Assembly: GCA_030650275.1 (NCBI GenBank)
Contig: JAUSEK010000003.1
Span: 1 to 44,834, forward strand
Direction: 5' to 3'
Origin: Candidatus Omnitrophota bacterium
Lineage (GTDB): Bacteria > Omnitrophota > Gorgyraeia > Zapsychrales > Fredricksoniimonadaceae
DNA length: 44,834 nucleotides
Below, in pieces: positions 42,730-44,834 of the stretch (positions are counted from its first letter, which is position 1; the number at the start of each line of letters is the position of its first letter). Below the pieces are notes generated by a model. The model made no database searches. It worked only from the letters and a program-made list of their open reading frames with translations, and was not told where the DNA came from. A program made the position numbers and the translations under genes.

Positions 42730-43675
42730 CGTCCACCGTCACAGAATTCATGCACACATGATCGGCGCATGACAAATGATAACAGGGCGCTTTGTTGCAC
42801 CCGACATCCCTGAACACAACCGCTGCCTTCCCGCGCTTTCCCCGCGGCCCGGTGATCTGCGGCCGCGTGGGCCCGAACAAAGCGACCACAGGGGCCCCGA
42901 CGCTGTTGGCCAAATGCAAAGGCCCGGTGTCGCAGGACACCACCGCTTTGGCATTCTTGAACAAGACCAGGGCCTCGGCCAGGGTCGTGGTCCCGGCCAG
43001 ATTGACCGCCGCAATGCCCGCGGACTTGATGATACGGTCACAGGGCTCCTTGTCCCTTTGGGAACCGGAAAAAACAACCTGGACTCCCGTGCCGGCTGCC
43101 CGGCGCGCCAGATCGATCCAATTCGCCTCGGGCCATTGCTTGCGTTTCCAATTACCGCCGGTATTAAGAACAAGGTACCCGACATTGTTCGCCAAACCCT
43201 TGGGCCAGGCATCACCGACGGTCAACGCGCAACAGCGGTCCTCAACACGCAGGCCGTGATCCTCAAGCACCTTCAAATACGCGTCCGAACGGTGAATGTC
43301 ATCGCCGGGAAACGCAACGGGATGGGTCAAGAGCCGCGGCGCTTTTGAATAACCGACGCGTTGAGGGATGCCGGCCAGATAAACCATCAGCGCGCGGGTG
43401 AAGGAGCGATGCAAAAGAAAGGCTACGTCAAAACGCCGTCCGCGCAGTTGAGCGATCAGGCCAACCAGCCCCCACGGCGTGCGGTGCCGCCCTTTCTCGT
43501 CGTAAACGATGATCTCGTCCACGTCCGGACAATGCGTCAAGACCTCCTGGACCCTCGGCACGCACAAACAACAAACGCGCGCACCGGGAAAATTGGCTTT
43601 CAACGCCTTAAAGACCGGCGTTGAAAAAATGGCATCCCCGAGCCAATTGACATTAACGACAAGTATATTTTTCAT
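42695..43675 (-). CDS. waaF: LPS heptosyltransferase II-like (GT9)
   Basis: 326 residues. It has the WaaF-type ILVVNVNWLGDAIFSTPVF start and VVSCDTGPLHLANSVGAPVVALFGPTRP. The C-terminal CNKAPCYHLSCADHVCM has four cysteines and a His, then the VDDVW region. It is the best WaaF match of the series. It overlaps the GT4 gene by 23 bases. Confidence 0.9.
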   Translation of the reverse strand: MKNILVVNVNWLGDAIFSTPVFKALKANFPGARVCCLCVPRVQEVLTHCPDVDEIIVYDEKGRHRTPWGLVGLIAQLRGRRFDVAFLLHRSFTRALMVYLAGIPQRVGYSKAPRLLTHPVAFPGDDIHRSDAYLKVLEDHGLRVEDRCCALTVGDAWPKGLANNVGYLVLNTGGNWKRKQWPEANWIDLARRAAGTGVQVVFSGSQRDKEPCDRIIKSAGIAAVNLAGTTTLAEALVLFKNAKAVVSCDTGPLHLANSVGAPVVALFGPTRPQITGPRGKRGKAAVVFRDVGCNKAPCYHLSCADHVCMNSVTVDDVWKALGTIFS

Positions 43676-44750
43676 AAATCGCTACCGTTCCCTCGACCAT
43701 ACGCTCTGCGCTGAATTCCTTTTCCATCAAAGCGCGTGCGGCCCGGGCCATGTTCAAAGCCCGGACTGGATCACCGAGCATTCCCTTAATACGCTTTGCC
43801 AAAGCAGTGCTATCCCCCACAGGGGTCAGAGATCCGGTCTGCCCGTCCTTGATCAAGTCCGGCAAACCGCCCACATTAGACGCCACCACCGGAATACCCG
43901 CGGCCATGGCTTCCATAACACTTAAGCCCAAACCCTCCTGCAGTGAGGGCATCACGAACACGTCAAAGGCCGGCAAAATGTCCGCCGTGCTTTGGACGGT
44001 GGAACGAAAATCGACGCTCTTTTCTAAACCCAACTGATCGACAAGCATCCGCAGATCATTTTCCTGCGGCCCCTGACCCACGATCATCAGCCGCACGCCG
44101 GGAAACGATGCCTTCACCGAAGGCATGGCGCGGATAAGAACATCAATGCCTTTGACATCGGACAGGCGCGCGATGATGCCGATCACGGGAGATCCCTCCA
44201 CAGACCATTGCGCGCGATTTTGCCGGCGCAAGGCCTCATCGGTGAATGGATAGCAGGACATATCAATACCGTTGGGGACCGGATGAACACTGTCGGGATC
44301 GACGTTGAGATCTTTGATAAGATGTTCACGGACACCGCGGCTGATGGCAATGACCCCCTGTCCCCAGCAAGAAAAAACCTTCCTGAACCAGCGGGGTCTG
44401 AAAAATCCGTGGCAGGTGCTGATAAAGGGCTTGCCTGTCATACGACTTAACCAAAACGCCATCACCTGGGTGACGCGGGTCTGCGCGTGGATGATGTCAA
44501 TGCCCTCGGCGCGTATCAACGCGGCCAGACGGGGCAGAACCAGATAAATTTTGGGATGTGCCTCGGACTTGACGCGGATATCCATGCGCTCGTGCCGTAC
44601 TCCGGTCTTTTCAAGAACACCAACGGCATCTCCACCGGCGGAAACGACAATGACCCTCTGCCCGGCACGGCACAGGCCCGCGCTGAGGGTCGTCACGTAA
44701 CTGGTGATCCCGCCGGTATCAAAATGGCTGGTTAATAATAAGATATTCAT
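43653..44750 (-). CDS. GT4 family glycosyltransferase
   Basis: 365 residues, GT-B fold, retaining. N-terminal TSHFDTGGITSYVTTLSAGL, the donor-binding GIIARLSDVKGIDVLI and the EX7E motif in PSLQEGLGLSVMEAMAAGIPVVAS identify it. It may add a hexose to the LPS core; donor and acceptor are unknown. Its ATG overlaps the stop of the truncated GT9 gene (ATGA). Confidence 0.92.
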   Translation of the reverse strand: MNILLLTSHFDTGGITSYVTTLSAGLCRAGQRVIVVSAGGDAVGVLEKTGVRHERMDIRVKSEAHPKIYLVLPRLAALIRAEGIDIIHAQTRVTQVMAFWLSRMTGKPFISTCHGFFRPRWFRKVFSCWGQGVIAISRGVREHLIKDLNVDPDSVHPVPNGIDMSCYPFTDEALRRQNRAQWSVEGSPVIGIIARLSDVKGIDVLIRAMPSVKASFPGVRLMIVGQGPQENDLRMLVDQLGLEKSVDFRSTVQSTADILPAFDVFVMPSLQEGLGLSVMEAMAAGIPVVASNVGGLPDLIKDGQTGSLTPVGDSTALAKRIKGMLGDPVRALNMARAARALMEKEFSAERMVEGTVAIYEKYTCR

Positions 44751-44834
44751 AAATTGATCAATTCTTTGATTTTTTTAAACACTTCCTCCGGCGTGATCTC
44801 CTCCATGCACGCGTGCGTGCGGATCTTGCATTGC
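44747..44834 (-). CDS. GT9 glycosyltransferase, C-terminal end only (cut by window edge)
   Basis: The last 28 codons of a frame ending QCKIRTHACMEEITPEEVFKK... and a TGA that overlaps the GT4 start. The CxxxxxxxCM...ITPEEV pattern matches the cysteine-bearing C terminus of the GT9 genes nearby. Confidence 0.65.
   Translation of the reverse strand, partial: QCKIRTHACMEEITPEEVFKKIKELINL

Overview
This is a 44.8 kb piece of a Gram-negative bacterial chromosome of moderately high GC. Almost everything is read from the minus strand as tightly packed operons; the only plus-strand gene I can support is a tRNA-Lys. Genes for KDO, heptose and LPS transport show an LPS-bearing outer membrane. The gene order (infC-rpmI-rplT-pheST, rimP-nusA-infB-trpS-scpA-ruvB, uppS-cdsA-dxr-rseP-proS, kds genes-lptCA-lptB-tig-clpP), together with shortened translation proteins and an AT-richer AAA ATPase insertion, suggests an uncultured lineage of the PVC/Omnitrophota type. 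That assignment is inference, since the window has no rRNA or other phylogenetic marker.

Layout in the direction of transcription (right to left). 44.8-38.2 kb: LPS core locus with a cut-off GT9 enzyme, a GT4 enzyme, three more GT9 heptosyltransferases, heptose-7-P kinase, kdsB and kdsA. 38.1-35.0 kb: kdsD, kdsC, a fused LptC/LptA-like protein and lptB, completing KDO synthesis and LPS export. 35.0-33.4 kb: trigger factor without its PPIase domain, and clpP. 33.4-27.9 kb: class V aminotransferase, an inserted AAA/DUF4143 ATPase with its own promoter, serA and purA. 27.9-26.9 kb: OmpA-like lipoprotein and a small coiled-coil membrane protein. 26.8-20.5 kb: uppS, cdsA, dxr, rseP, an orphan CpaF ATPase and an editing-domain-less proS. 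20.5-9.3 kb: rimP, nusA, infB, trpS, scpA, ruvB, spoIID-like, queA, tgt, trmD, rplS, continuing into rnhB (to 8.6 kb). 8.6-8.3 kb: tRNA-Lys with a structured 149-bp insert ending in a copy of the tRNA 3' end. 8.3-2.2 kb: thrS, infC (AUU start), rpmI, rplT, pheS, pheT. 2.2-0.7 kb: 6S RNA and rarA. 0.7-0 kb: an RNA leader with hexaloop hairpins and two terminators ahead of a NirB/NasD-like reductase that runs off the left edge.

The most interesting signals are in the non-coding DNA. (1) The nirB-like leader has two adjacent A1/G4 hexaloop hairpins, the second capping an intrinsic terminator, followed by a second terminator of the same design; this is what an ANTAR-controlled antitermination leader should look like. 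(2) A tRNA-Lys tail is duplicated around a folded 149-bp element. (3) A family of short palindromes beginning GTAGGGGC occurs four times, and every copy supplies the TAG stop codon of the gene before it. (4) A 6S RNA has a closing stem containing the likely rarA ribosome-binding site. (5) Other hairpins sit inside operons between proS and its Shine-Dalgarno sequence, at the end of tig, and between pheS and pheT. A protein-level theme is loss of accessory domains: PheT lacks B2, ThrS lacks TGS, ProS lacks INS and trigger factor lacks its PPIase domain.
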